A DNA stretch of 34,560 nt from Pelobacter sp. UBA6812. Its GTDB lineage: Bacteria > Desulfobacterota > Desulfuromonadia > Desulfuromonadales > Syntrophotaleaceae. Positions 1 through 8,376 of the stretch are shown piece after piece. Where the stretch lies: the NCBI GenBank assembly GCA_002452265.1, contig DKEW01000016.1, positions 44,824-79,383 on the forward strand, in the 5' to 3' direction. Position 1 is the stretch's first letter, and each line of letters begins with the position of its first letter. The notes beneath the pieces were generated by a model. That model was not told the origin of the DNA. It saw only the letters and a program-made list of their open reading frames with translations, and made no database searches. The position numbers were made by a program, and so were the translations under genes.

Positions 1-75
1 CTTGTCAACTTGGAAGCCTGACCCCTATTTCCACTTCTTTTTTTTACCCCTTTTCTTTTTTGACCGAAAATAAAA

Positions 76-106
76 TGGCCCACAATCAAAAACCGAATGT
101 GGGCCA
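76..106. terminator. Bidirectional intrinsic terminator closing the msh pilus operon
   Basis: A perfect 9-bp stem (TGGCCCACA / TGTGGGCCA) encloses a 13-nt loop. On the plus strand it is followed by AATAAATCTTTTTT, and on the minus strand by ATTTTATTTTC, so it can terminate in both directions. It lies about 95 bp past the pilin stop codon and leaves no room for further operon genes in between. Confidence 0.75.
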
Positions 107-199
107 AATAAATCTTTTTTAAATTTTGTTTATCTTACAATCAAGGCCAGTTAAAAATAAAATAATACATACTAATATATTTATTTAAAAAATTCTGTT

Positions 200-616
200 T
201 TAGCTTTCCGTAAGTACTAATTTTGCAGGAGCAGTAGCAGTTTCATCAGTGACGGTAATTGTATATGTTTTGGTACCGATGGTTGCTGTAATAGTTTTGT
301 CCTCTGCAGACCAGTCAGTCGGCAAAGACTCCATAGCATTTTCAAGACAGGTACCAGCTTCATCACCCTCAATCAATCCGGTATCACAATCTGTAGCATC
401 ATAACCAGGCAGGTTGGCCGCCGTTTTTCCAACAAGTTTGGCAGCATGGTTCAATGTCGCTGCAGCTTGAGCAGCACCTAAAACACCTTGGGCTTGAGCA
501 TCAGCAGCCTCGGTTTTCAGATCCACATACTTCGGCACTGCTACCGCAGCTAAAATACCCAAAACCACAATCACAACCACCAGTTCAATCAAGGTAAAAC
601 CGCTTTGACTCTTCAT
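200..616 (-). CDS. mshA: MSHA-type major pilin (type IV prepilin)
   Basis: This is a 138-aa type IVa prepilin, probably the structural subunit of the pilus made by the upstream genes. The start at 616 is chosen because it follows a clear AGGAGAG ribosome site and gives the short leader MKSQSG. The peptidase site is G6/F7, followed by FTLIE with the conserved Glu at mature position 5, and then a hydrophobic helix to about residue 29. The globular part is small and acidic. It has two cysteines 15 residues apart (in CDTG...GTC), which could form a disulfide loop. It is the last gene of the operon and sits 211 bp after mshF, so separate or boosted expression is plausible. MshA and MshB pilins cannot be told apart here; being the only pilin, it is most simply the major subunit. 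Confidence 0.85.
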   Translation of the reverse strand: MKSQSGFTLIELVVVIVVLGILAAVAVPKYVDLKTEAADAQAQGVLGAAQAAATLNHAAKLVGKTAANLPGYDATDCDTGLIEGDEAGTCLENAMESLPTDWSAEDKTITATIGTKTYTITVTDETATAPAKLVLTES

Positions 617-770
617 GCTTTCTCTCCTTTGTTTTACATAAAATGAAGTTGATAAAACGAAGGTCAATCCCACTCAACAGCTCAGGACTTTAAACCTTCA
701 ATACGAGCCTGCCTGTCCAAATGCCAAATCAGTGACATTTTTCACACATTAGCACAAGGTATCCGATTAG

Positions 771-792
771 AAATGACAAAAATATGTCATTT
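771..792. repeat. 8-bp inverted repeat between mshF and the pilin gene
   Basis: AAATGACA and TGTCATTT are separated by 6 nt. On the plus strand a T6 run overlaps the right arm, giving terminator form; on the minus (operon) strand only TTTC follows. In operon mRNA this could be a partial attenuator or an RNA-stabilising hairpin upstream of the pilin. It could also be an operator. Confidence 0.4.
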
Positions 793-827
793 TTTCGTTA
801 GGAATTCAATATTAAATTAACGTGCAT

Positions 828-1364
828 CTATTTTATCGGCTGCCACCGATAAGGTTCGCACGCTTTAAGTAGCATCGGCGGGTCGCCACTTTGCCCGCCG
901 TCCGCAGCGCTAATACACAGACGGATGCGAGCCGGGCCTGGCAGCGGACTCGTAAATCCGTCCACAATGCGCAGGCGATAAACCAGCGCCTGCCGAGCGC
1001 GATCGAAATACCAGTTCCCTTTCGCAATCCGGTCAGGATCCGCCTCATCCAGTTCGCCCAGATATCCGGCAGGGACCAGCCCCGTTTGTGCATAAAGCAG
1101 TGCCACGGGGTTGCCTCCGGGACGCAAAGCCTCGCGTACCGTTTCTCGATTCTGGTGCAGTACCGAAGCCATCAGCACCGCAGCCCGCATATTTTCCACC
1201 ATCGCCTGTACGTTGAGCCGCTCGGCTTCGGCCTGCAGATGCCGCACTTTGCGCAGAAAAACCCCCATCAGAACCAGAATGACACATACCAGCACCCCCC
1301 ACTCAAACAGCCGCAGAGTCCAGCGCCTGTGATGCCGCGGAGTTTTGGGTTTCATGGCACCCAC
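828..1364 (-). CDS. mshF: MshF-like pilus biogenesis protein
   Basis: This is a 178-aa protein with a basic N-terminus, one transmembrane helix (about residues 20-38) and a short coiled stretch (HLQAEAERLNVQ), then a small extracytoplasmic domain. The assignment rests mainly on position: it lies between mshG and the pilin, where MshF is found in MSHA loci, and its size and topology fit. The start is a GTG at 1364, directly after the mshG TGA, with GGAGG 4 nt upstream. An in-frame ATG at 1355 is the alternative (spacing 13). It could also be read as a pseudopilin-like protein, but it lacks the GFTLIE prepilin motif, so it is not a peptidase substrate. The molecular role of MshF is poorly defined. 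Confidence 0.65.
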   Translation of the reverse strand: MGAMKPKTPRHHRRWTLRLFEWGVLVCVILVLMGVFLRKVRHLQAEAERLNVQAMVENMRAAVLMASVLHQNRETVREALRPGGNPVALLYAQTGLVPAGYLGELDEADPDRIAKGNWYFDRARQALVYRLRIVDGFTSPLPGPARIRLCISAADGGQSGDPPMLLKACEPYRWQPIK

Positions 1365-2591
1365 TCAGCCTCCGCGCATGACACTGGCCATGTTCCACAT
1401 GGGCAGGAACACGCCGAGGGCCAGAACCAGCACCATGCCGCCGATAATGACGATCAGGATCGGTTCGATAGCGCTGGACAGGCGACTGATATCGTACTCG
1501 ATCTCCCGCTCGTAAAAGTCACCGACCTCCAGCAACATGGCATCGACGGAACCAGTCTCTTCACCGACGGCCAGCATCTGCAGCACCAGAGGGGTAAACA
1601 TTTCACTGGCGGCGGCGCTGCGCGTCAACGTGTCGCCGTGTTCCACACCCCGCCGAAGCTTGCCGAGGCGCTGCTGCACATAGGCATTCCCCACCGCCTG
1701 GGCGGTGAGGTTTAGGGACTGAATCAACGGCACACCAGCGCTGTAGCCCATGGCGAATCCCCGGGCGAAACGCACCAGGATGGCGCGGTGGATAATGCTG
1801 CCGACTACCGGCAGGCGCAGCTTGAAGCGATCCCAGATCAATTCGCCTTGTTCGGTTTTGACCCAAGCACGCCAGCCGAAAAATCCCGCTATCAGCGCGA
1901 TGCCGATCGCCCACCACCAGGATACGGCGAAGTTGGAGAGACCGAGGATGATGCGGGTCGGCAAGGGTAACTGGGCACCCTGGCTTTTGAACAGTTTTTC
2001 AAACGCCGGAATCACAAACAGCGTAATGATGGCAATGGCCACCGAAATCGCCACCAGCACAAAACTCGGATACCGCAGGGCCGCCTTGATCTGATCCGCG
2101 GTCTGTTTTTCGCGGGTCAGATAGGTGGCCACTTCGTTGAACGAATCATCGAGCCGCCCGCTGCTCTCGCCGACCTGGATCATGTTGACCAGCAGGGCGG
2201 GGAATATTTTGGGATGTCTCCGCAAGGCGCTGGACAGGTCGTGGCCGCTCTCGAGATCTTCCAGCACCGCCATTAGCGTCTGGGCCATGATCGGCTTGCA
2301 GGCGGATTCGGTCATACCCCGCAATGCGCGCAACAGCGGTACGCCGGCCTTGGTGAGGCTGTACATCTGGCGGCAGAACAGAATCAGATCCTCGGGCTCG
2401 ATGCGTTGCCCGCCAAACTGCCACTGCCAAGCGGAACGGCCGTCACTTTTCGGCGCCTCCTCGGTAATGCGCACCGGAGCAGAACCGCCTGCCAGCAGCT
2501 GATCGGCCACCATGGCGGAATTAGGAGCCTCCATGCTCCCCTCAAGCAATGCGCCGGAGGCGCTACGCGCCTGGTACTTGAACTGCGGCAT
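1365..2591 (-). CDS. mshG: MshG, GspF/PilC-type inner-membrane platform protein
   Basis: This 408-aa polytopic protein forms the inner-membrane platform of the pilus machine, linking the cytoplasmic ATPase to pilin extraction. It has two T2SSF repeats, about residues 70-195 (FCRQMYSLTKAGVPL...) and 270-395 (FARGFAMGYSAGVPL...). Hydrophobic segments lie near 170-192, 222-243 and 377-400, the usual GspF layout. Its length is normal for the family. The start codon lies 26 bp inside mshE (29-bp overlap) with GAGG-like purines upstream, so translation is probably coupled to the ATPase. Confidence 0.92.
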   Translation of the reverse strand: MPQFKYQARSASGALLEGSMEAPNSAMVADQLLAGGSAPVRITEEAPKSDGRSAWQWQFGGQRIEPEDLILFCRQMYSLTKAGVPLLRALRGMTESACKPIMAQTLMAVLEDLESGHDLSSALRRHPKIFPALLVNMIQVGESSGRLDDSFNEVATYLTREKQTADQIKAALRYPSFVLVAISVAIAIITLFVIPAFEKLFKSQGAQLPLPTRIILGLSNFAVSWWWAIGIALIAGFFGWRAWVKTEQGELIWDRFKLRLPVVGSIIHRAILVRFARGFAMGYSAGVPLIQSLNLTAQAVGNAYVQQRLGKLRRGVEHGDTLTRSAAASEMFTPLVLQMLAVGEETGSVDAMLLEVGDFYEREIEYDISRLSSAIEPILIVIIGGMVLVLALGVFLPMWNMASVMRGG

Positions 2592-4347
2592 TCGCCTCTA
2601 CCTCTTCCAGGTCATAACAGGACAGTTCCTCTGCCATAGCATCGTATTCCTCGAGCTGCCCGGACACGCGCAACACTTCGTCCATACTGGTGAGACCCTG
2701 GCTGGCATAGTCGAAAGCCGCCATCGCCAAAGGCTTGAAACCTGCCTGATTACGAGCCAACTGGGCAAACCCCGCGCTGTCGCCGCGACGCAGAGCATCG
2801 GCCAGAGAATTATCAATCTGCAGCAGTTCGAAGATACCGATACGGCCGTGGTAGCCTGTGTTATGGCAGCGGGGACAACCGGCCCCACGTTTGAAAACCT
2901 GCTGCTGCGCCTGCGGCCCTACCATGGCGGCCAGCCAGCTGCGTTTGTGAGCATCGAGGGGATCATCCTCGGTACAACTTTCGCAGATGCGGCGCACCAG
3001 GCGCTGCGCCAGGATAGCCAACAGCGAGCTGCCGACCACAAAACCTTCGGCGCCCATGTCAAGCAACCGCAAGGCTGTACTCACCGCATCGTTGGTATGC
3101 AGGGTGGACAGCACCAGGTGACCGGTCATGGCGGCCCGCAAACCGATCTGAGCGGTCTCCTGATCGCGCATTTCGCCGACCATGACCACGTCAGGGTCCT
3201 GCCGCAACGCGGCGCGCAACACCTTGGCAAAGGAAAGGTCGATGCGATTCTGCACCTGCACCTGGTTGATGCGCGGCAGCCGGTATTCGACGGGGTCCTC
3301 GACGGTAATAATCTTCTTGCTGGCGTCGTTTAGCTCGTTCAGCGCCCCATAGAGCGTGGTGGTTTTCCCGCTACCGGTCGGCCCGGTAACCAGCACCAGC
3401 CCGTGGGGGCGTTGAATCAGGTTACGAAAACGTGGCAGCATGGTTTCGGGCATGCCGATCTGATTCAGGCTCAGCAGGCCGCCGGACTGGTCAAGTAGAC
3501 GCATGACCACCGATTCGCCGTATTGCAACGGCATGGTCGAAAGGCGGATATCCACGCTTCGCCCGCGCACACGGATATTGAAACGTCCGTCCTGGGGCAG
3601 GCGACGTTCCGAAATATCCAGGCCGCTCATCAGCTTCAACCGCGATACCAGCGCCCCGCCGATGCGTTTTTCCTTCATGACCTGTTCGTGCAGCATACCG
3701 TCAATACGCTGCCGGATGCGCAACACCGACTCATCCGGCTCGATATGAATATCCGAGGCGCCGATCTGCACAGCATCTTCAAACAGGGTATGCAGCAGGC
3801 GCACAACCGGCGCGTCCTCGACATCGCTGCTTGACAGCAGTGTTTCGAGGTCGATGCCGCCGTCGCCGAGTTCCTCATTGAGTTCGCCGGCGATATGGAT
3901 AATTTCGTCGGTGCGCCGGTAAATACGATCGACGATATCGAGCAGTTCGTCTTCGCCGACGACAGCCAGCTTGATGGGTCGCTTTAGAATACGGCGCAAC
4001 TCGTCAAAGGCAAAGATATCGGTCGGATCAGCCATGCCGACCAGCAGACCGTCGCGCTCTTCCGCCAGCACCAGGGCTCGAAACCGCCGGGTGTAGATCT
4101 CCGGCAGCAGGCGCACCGAATCGGCCTTGTACTGGTAGTGCCGCAGATCGATATAGGGGATCTGCAGCTGTTGACCGAGAAACTTGAGAAAGCCGGTCGG
4201 ACTGAGATACCCAAGCTCAACCAGCGTATGTCCCAGCTTGCTACCGGTGCGTTTCTGTTCGGACAGAGCGGTTTGCAACTGCTCTTCGCTGATAATCTGG
4301 TGCTGCACCAACAACTCGCCGATGCGTATTTTTTTGCGTACCGTCAT
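2563..4347 (-). CDS. mshE: MshE, pilus extension ATPase with MshEN c-di-GMP-binding domain
   Basis: A 594-aa GspE/PilB-family hexameric ATPase that drives pilin polymerisation at the inner membrane. The Walker A motif GPTGSGKT lies near residue 320, Walker B-like VVMVGEMRD near 385, a His box (STLHTND) follows, and two CxxC pairs (CESC near 452, CPRC near 488) form the zinc site. The N-terminus has two tandem 24-residue MshEN motifs at residues 8-31 (RIG..LV.........L...L..Q) and 37-60 (KLG..LV..G..........L..Q). In Vibrio MshE this motif binds cyclic di-GMP, so regulation by that messenger is predicted. Small deviations are Q17 in place of Gly and F53 in place of Leu. The start overlaps the mshN stop (ATGA) and has AAGGA upstream. 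The minus-strand gene lies within the mshN-mshE-mshG coupled block. Confidence 0.93.
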   Translation of the reverse strand: MTVRKKIRIGELLVQHQIISEEQLQTALSEQKRTGSKLGHTLVELGYLSPTGFLKFLGQQLQIPYIDLRHYQYKADSVRLLPEIYTRRFRALVLAEERDGLLVGMADPTDIFAFDELRRILKRPIKLAVVGEDELLDIVDRIYRRTDEIIHIAGELNEELGDGGIDLETLLSSSDVEDAPVVRLLHTLFEDAVQIGASDIHIEPDESVLRIRQRIDGMLHEQVMKEKRIGGALVSRLKLMSGLDISERRLPQDGRFNIRVRGRSVDIRLSTMPLQYGESVVMRLLDQSGGLLSLNQIGMPETMLPRFRNLIQRPHGLVLVTGPTGSGKTTTLYGALNELNDASKKIITVEDPVEYRLPRINQVQVQNRIDLSFAKVLRAALRQDPDVVMVGEMRDQETAQIGLRAAMTGHLVLSTLHTNDAVSTALRLLDMGAEGFVVGSSLLAILAQRLVRRICESCTEDDPLDAHKRSWLAAMVGPQAQQQVFKRGAGCPRCHNTGYHGRIGIFELLQIDNSLADALRRGDSAGFAQLARNQAGFKPLAMAAFDYASQGLTSMDEVLRVSGQLEEYDAMAEELSCYDLEEVEANAAVQVPGA

Positions 4348-5780
4348 GATGGTTCCTTACCTCCGCTCGTGACACCTGCAGGAGGGTGCGCGTCACGGCT
4401 ACCAAGAACCGTCAAACGCTGCCGAATGTAAGTCTGCAGCCCTGAGGACAATCCGCCGCAGGAAATAGCCTGCCGATAAGCTTGCTGCGCCTGATTTTCC
4501 AGGGTAGCTCCTTCAAGAGCGATGCCAAGTCCCATCCACCAGACAGACTGTTCCGGTTTTACAGCAAGCAGGGCGCGATAGGTTTGCGCAGCCTCGGCAT
4601 ACTGTGCCTGGCGCTGATACACCGTTGCCAGCATGGCGTAAAGGTCCAAAGCTTCGCTGACCGGGGGGCGGGGCTCATGGATCAGTTGATCCCGGGCCTC
4701 GGACAAAGCTCCATCTTCGATCAGTAGACGTGCGTAATGCACCCGATATGGCAGATACTGCGGTACAGAGTGAATGCCTTCAACCAGCAATCTTTTAACG
4801 TCGGCAACGCGTTTGTACTGCACCAACAATCGCAGCAATAAATTTCGTGCTTCAATATGCCCCGGATCAAGGACAAGAGCTGTTTGCAAGGCAGTCTCAG
4901 CTTCCCGCTGACGCCCCTGCTGCAAAGCGGTGCCGGCTGCCCGGAAATAGTTTGCGGCGCGGGCGCGAGGCGACAGCTGCACCTCTTCGCGTACCAGGGC
5001 TTGCTTTGGTTGGGGAACTTCGGCAGCGACAGGCTCCAAGTCTTTGATTACATGTGCCGAATCAGAAGATAGAGCCTGCGGTGCACCCTCTTCCGATTTC
5101 GGTTGAAGCGCGACCGGAAGAGAAGTCACAGGTTCAGGTTGCACCACAAAACGCAGGGTTTTCCCGTGTCCGGAAGGGTTTTCAGCCAAAACCAATGCAT
5201 CGTACCGACATCCCTGGTTAAAGCTGAAAACCAACTGCACGCCATCATTCCGCCCGTGGCTTGACACACTGCGCAACAGTGGCAACCCTGCGGTATTCGG
5301 CAGCGACGCTGCCATCACCCCACCCGGCAGATCCAGTATCAACTGCCGCCCCTGCTGCCCCCGCGTCAGACCGTAAGCCGGCATACTGGAGAAATCGAGC
5401 TCCACCTGCAGCTGATCGGCCTGTTGTTCAAATCGCAGCATTTCAAGGGAGGTGGGAATCTTTTCAACAACAGCAGATGCCGGGTTGTCATGTGCGGGCG
5501 AGGTCACAGGAGAAAGGGCGGTACTGACACTCGGTAATTCAGGCTCAGGCACCATGACTCCCTGCCCGGGAACGTTCTCCACGGAAGAAGGAATTCCATA
5601 TTTTACAAAATAGACCGCGCCCATAGCGACCAGCAGCAAAGGTACTGCACCCCACAGCACCTTACGATAGTGGCATGAAGAAGGCACCGGGCCCAACTTT
5701 GAAGACAACTGCGTGACCAAAGGCTTCTCCGAATTGGAGCGTTTTTCGAGATCCTTCAGCATCTGGTTTATGAGACTCAA
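4344..5780 (-). CDS. mshN: MshN-like TPR protein with AMIN-like region, TTG start
   Basis: A 478-aa bitopic membrane protein. It begins with the cytoplasmic MshN signature SLINQMLKDLEKR, followed by one transmembrane helix (about residues 40-62), a periplasmic proline-rich linker, a beta-rich AMIN-like region (about 108-215) and C-terminal tetratricopeptide repeats (about 270-460). The start is taken as TTG at 5780: it gives the family N-terminus (normally MSLINQML), overlaps the mshM stop as TTGA, and has GGAG 7 nt upstream. The extra upstream residues of the longer frame lie inside mshM and look non-native. By analogy MshN helps assemble the secretin-inner membrane complex. The AMIN-like call is by eye and less certain than the TPRs. 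Confidence 0.85.
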   Translation of the reverse strand: MSLINQMLKDLEKRSNSEKPLVTQLSSKLGPVPSSCHYRKVLWGAVPLLLVAMGAVYFVKYGIPSSVENVPGQGVMVPEPELPSVSTALSPVTSPAHDNPASAVVEKIPTSLEMLRFEQQADQLQVELDFSSMPAYGLTRGQQGRQLILDLPGGVMAASLPNTAGLPLLRSVSSHGRNDGVQLVFSFNQGCRYDALVLAENPSGHGKTLRFVVQPEPVTSLPVALQPKSEEGAPQALSSDSAHVIKDLEPVAAEVPQPKQALVREEVQLSPRARAANYFRAAGTALQQGRQREAETALQTALVLDPGHIEARNLLLRLLVQYKRVADVKRLLVEGIHSVPQYLPYRVHYARLLIEDGALSEARDQLIHEPRPPVSEALDLYAMLATVYQRQAQYAEAAQTYRALLAVKPEQSVWWMGLGIALEGATLENQAQQAYRQAISCGGLSSGLQTYIRQRLTVLGSRDAHPPAGVTSGGKEPS

Positions 5781-6625
5781 AGCCTTACTCCTCGTAACCA
5801 GGACAACCAACCGCGCCGGGCATCGGCAGTATCAGCAACGGCGCAGCGTACGTGGCACCCCCGAACCGTGCCATCTCCCTGACCAAAAGCCGCCAGCATG
5901 GCCTTATTTGCCAAAATATTGACCAGTCGGGGGACACCTCGGCTGGCAAACCAGAGTTTGCGCAAGGCTGCCGGAGCAAACAATCCGTCACCCTGAAAAC
6001 CCGCAGCCTTAAGACGGTGGTTTACATAGCCTTCGACCTCCCGTCGGCCGAGCGACGGCAGCCGGTAGCTGAAAACGATCCGCTGACGCAACTGACGCAA
6101 GGCGTAATCCTGGAGGCGCACATCGAGTTCCGGCTGGCCGAATAGCACGATATGCAGCAGCTTGCGTTTCTCTGTCTCAAGATTGCTCAACAGCCGCAGC
6201 GCTTCAAGAGTGCTATCCGACATGGCTTGTGCTTCGTCGATACATAGCACTACCGACCGACCGGAACCTCCCAGCTTGAGAAGGCGCCTTTCGATGCGCT
6301 TGAGCGCATGATGGGAATCGGTCGCTTTGTTAAAACCGGCTCCGATTTCGTCAGCCACCACAGCGTAGAGTTCAGGTGGCTCCAGCAAAGGATTGGGCAC
6401 ATAGGCTGTGGTGTGGGATTCGGCCAACACATCGAGTAACCTGCGACAAAGCAGGGTTTTTCCGGTGCCAACCTCACCAGTGATCTTGATGAACCCTTCG
6501 CCGCTATCCAAGGCGACAAGCAAGACGTTAAGCGCTTCGCGATAACCGCAGTGATCAAACAGAAAGTCAGCGTCAGGCGTCAAACCAAACGGTTTTGCCG
6601 TCAGGCCGAAATGGTCCCGATACAT
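5777..6625 (-). CDS. mshM: MshM, ExeA/GspA-like AAA ATPase
   Basis: A 282-aa AAA ATPase of the ExeA/GspA/MshM family. The N-terminus MYRDHFGLTAKPFGLTPD is the family signature. The Walker A motif GEVGTGKT is at residues 50-57, and Walker B VVLCIDEAQ is near 123. In ExeAB systems this type of protein helps open peptidoglycan or place the secretin; in MSHA loci the role is assumed to be similar. It ends at residue 282 without the C-terminal peptidoglycan-binding domain of ExeA, which is normal for MshM. The ribosome site is weak (CAGG), and the gene starts 12 bp after mshL ends. Confidence 0.9.
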   Translation of the reverse strand: MYRDHFGLTAKPFGLTPDADFLFDHCGYREALNVLLVALDSGEGFIKITGEVGTGKTLLCRRLLDVLAESHTTAYVPNPLLEPPELYAVVADEIGAGFNKATDSHHALKRIERRLLKLGGSGRSVVLCIDEAQAMSDSTLEALRLLSNLETEKRKLLHIVLFGQPELDVRLQDYALRQLRQRIVFSYRLPSLGRREVEGYVNHRLKAAGFQGDGLFAPAALRKLWFASRGVPRLVNILANKAMLAAFGQGDGTVRGCHVRCAVADTADARRGWLSWLRGVRL

Positions 6626-6637
6626 GCAGCGGACCTG

Positions 6638-8353
6638 TCAGCGTGCGGGTCGCGCGAATTTTCCGCCGCGCCACTCGGTATCGAATTCGCTGCCCAGAGA
6701 CTTGAATTGCTGCCGCGAGGCATCGAGGGCCTGATCCCAGCTGCCTGCCTCAACCACCATCGGCCGCAGCAGAATCACCAGTTCACTCTTGCGCGAAACG
6801 GACTGGGTATGACGGAAAAGGCTGCCAACACCCGGCAACCGTCCGAGCAGCGGGACACTTGCATCCCTTTTCTGCAGTTGATCTTTCATAAGTCCACCGA
6901 TCACCACCACCTGCCCGCTTTCTGCGGAAACGATACTATCGGACTCACGTACCGTACTGAACGCCAGCGGCAGACTCTGGGTCTGCCCGGCGACGGTGAT
7001 ATCCTTGGTCTGGTCGGTGACTTCACTGACGGTAGGATGCACATGCAGCGTCACCCGGCCGTTCGGATCGATCTGCGGCGTCACATCCAGGGCAATCCCG
7101 GAGAAAAAAGGCGTCAGGGTGATGTCCGGCGAGGTGGTCGTGGTGGTGCCGGTTACCGTATCGCTGGAAACGTCGGTCACGAAAAACTCGTCGGAGCCGA
7201 CCTTGATCACCGCTTTCTGATTGTTCACGGTGGCGATGCGCGGACTGGACAGTACCTGGACATCGCCCTGGGTTTCGAGCAGTTCGATAAAAGCCTGGAA
7301 GTTCTTGAAGTTCATGGCAGCGCTGAACACTCCGCCAAAAGCTCCCGAAGTCAGCCCCGAAGCAACGGCCGCACCTGAACTGCCTACGATATTAGCCATG
7401 CCATTATCGGCGAAGATATCACCGCGCGACTGCGCAACCGTGACGTCACCGCTTACCACCGCCCAGTTGATGCCGGCCTGGTAACCGTCGCCCAGCTCAA
7501 CTTCAAGAATCTTGGCTTCAAGAATGACCTGGCGCTGCAAGTTACCCTGGATGGTCGCCAGATAGCGCTCGATGTTGCGCAATTCATCTGGCAGGGCCCG
7601 AACCACCACCACGCCTGCCTGGGGCTGAATAACCACCCGGCGTCCTTCTTCCTGGCCAACCATGGTACGCAAGGCGCCGCTCAATTCAGTCCAGAAATCG
7701 GCACTCGACTCGGTGTCGATACGGCTGCCCGATACCATGGCGCTACCGTCGTCGCTGTTGCGTCTGCTTGAACCGCTGTCGTTGTCATTATCGTCGCTGC
7801 TACCCGTCTCGCTGACCTGGCCGGAACTTACCCGGGTCTGGGATAGCCCCTTGCGCACCAGATTGAGGTAATTGACGTAAAACACCTGGGTCTGCAGCGC
7901 GTCAGGCATCACCTGAAAACCGTTCCGAGTGGACTGGTATTGAAAACCGTAAACATCCCGTAAAATATCCATAACCTCGGGGATGGTAACCCCCTTGAGA
8001 TTGAGAGAGATATTGCCTGTAACCGCGGGATGCACCACCATGTTATAGGGCGTACCCTCCACCAACCCCATGAAAAACTCCTGGGCAGGGGTGTTCTTGG
8101 TGGACACATCAAAACGCGGCTCCTCAACGGCAACAGCTACCCCGGATTGGATATCCATGCCTGGCGGCAGCAAAGCAGCCGAAACTTCTTCCGGCAGCGT
8201 TTTCGGAGGTTGCTGCTGTTCATCAAGCTGTTGTTCAAAGTGAGCAAGGGGCATTTCTCCCCGGGGCCTGGGCGCACAACCTGCAGCAAGTAACAACACT
8301 GGTATCAGCGCCGCCACGGTCCAGGTACTAAAATGCATATTTCTGGTCATCAT
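6638..8353 (-). CDS. mshL: MshL, outer-membrane secretin lipoprotein
   Basis: The outer-membrane secretin channel through which the pilus exits, about 571 aa. A lipoprotein signal with lipobox LAAGC places the lipidated Cys at residue 26. An STN/N-domain region (about 80-150) is followed by the C-terminal secretin domain with the typical VQVLSSPRI..VNNQKA segment and the late V.GGL..D.....VP.LG..P motif. An unusual Ser/Asp/Asn-rich insert lies at about residues 180-217 in an N-domain. The start is ambiguous: ATG at 8353 gives a normal signal peptide, while TTG at 8380 would overlap the mshK stop (TTGA) but has no ribosome site. MshL sits between mshK and mshM as expected. Confidence 0.92.
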   Translation of the reverse strand: MMTRNMHFSTWTVAALIPVLLLAAGCAPRPRGEMPLAHFEQQLDEQQQPPKTLPEEVSAALLPPGMDIQSGVAVAVEEPRFDVSTKNTPAQEFFMGLVEGTPYNMVVHPAVTGNISLNLKGVTIPEVMDILRDVYGFQYQSTRNGFQVMPDALQTQVFYVNYLNLVRKGLSQTRVSSGQVSETGSSDDNDNDSGSSRRNSDDGSAMVSGSRIDTESSADFWTELSGALRTMVGQEEGRRVVIQPQAGVVVVRALPDELRNIERYLATIQGNLQRQVILEAKILEVELGDGYQAGINWAVVSGDVTVAQSRGDIFADNGMANIVGSSGAAVASGLTSGAFGGVFSAAMNFKNFQAFIELLETQGDVQVLSSPRIATVNNQKAVIKVGSDEFFVTDVSSDTVTGTTTTTSPDITLTPFFSGIALDVTPQIDPNGRVTLHVHPTVSEVTDQTKDITVAGQTQSLPLAFSTVRESDSIVSAESGQVVVIGGLMKDQLQKRDASVPLLGRLPGVGSLFRHTQSVSRKSELVILLRPMVVEAGSWDQALDASRQQFKSLGSEFDTEWRGGKFARPAR

Positions 8354-8376
8354 CAGATTTCGCACATGTCCTCGCT

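Noticed and set aside
690..735. Sigma54-like -24/-12 site upstream of the pilin (TTGGCA...GGCA on the minus strand)
   Set aside because: The GG to GC distance is one base too long for sigma54, so it was not listed although related pilA genes use sigma54.
891..1715. Long plus-strand open frame opposite mshF and mshG (274 codons)
   Set aside because: It lies antisense to two well-supported genes, is His/Gln-rich in a shadow-like way and has no ribosome site.
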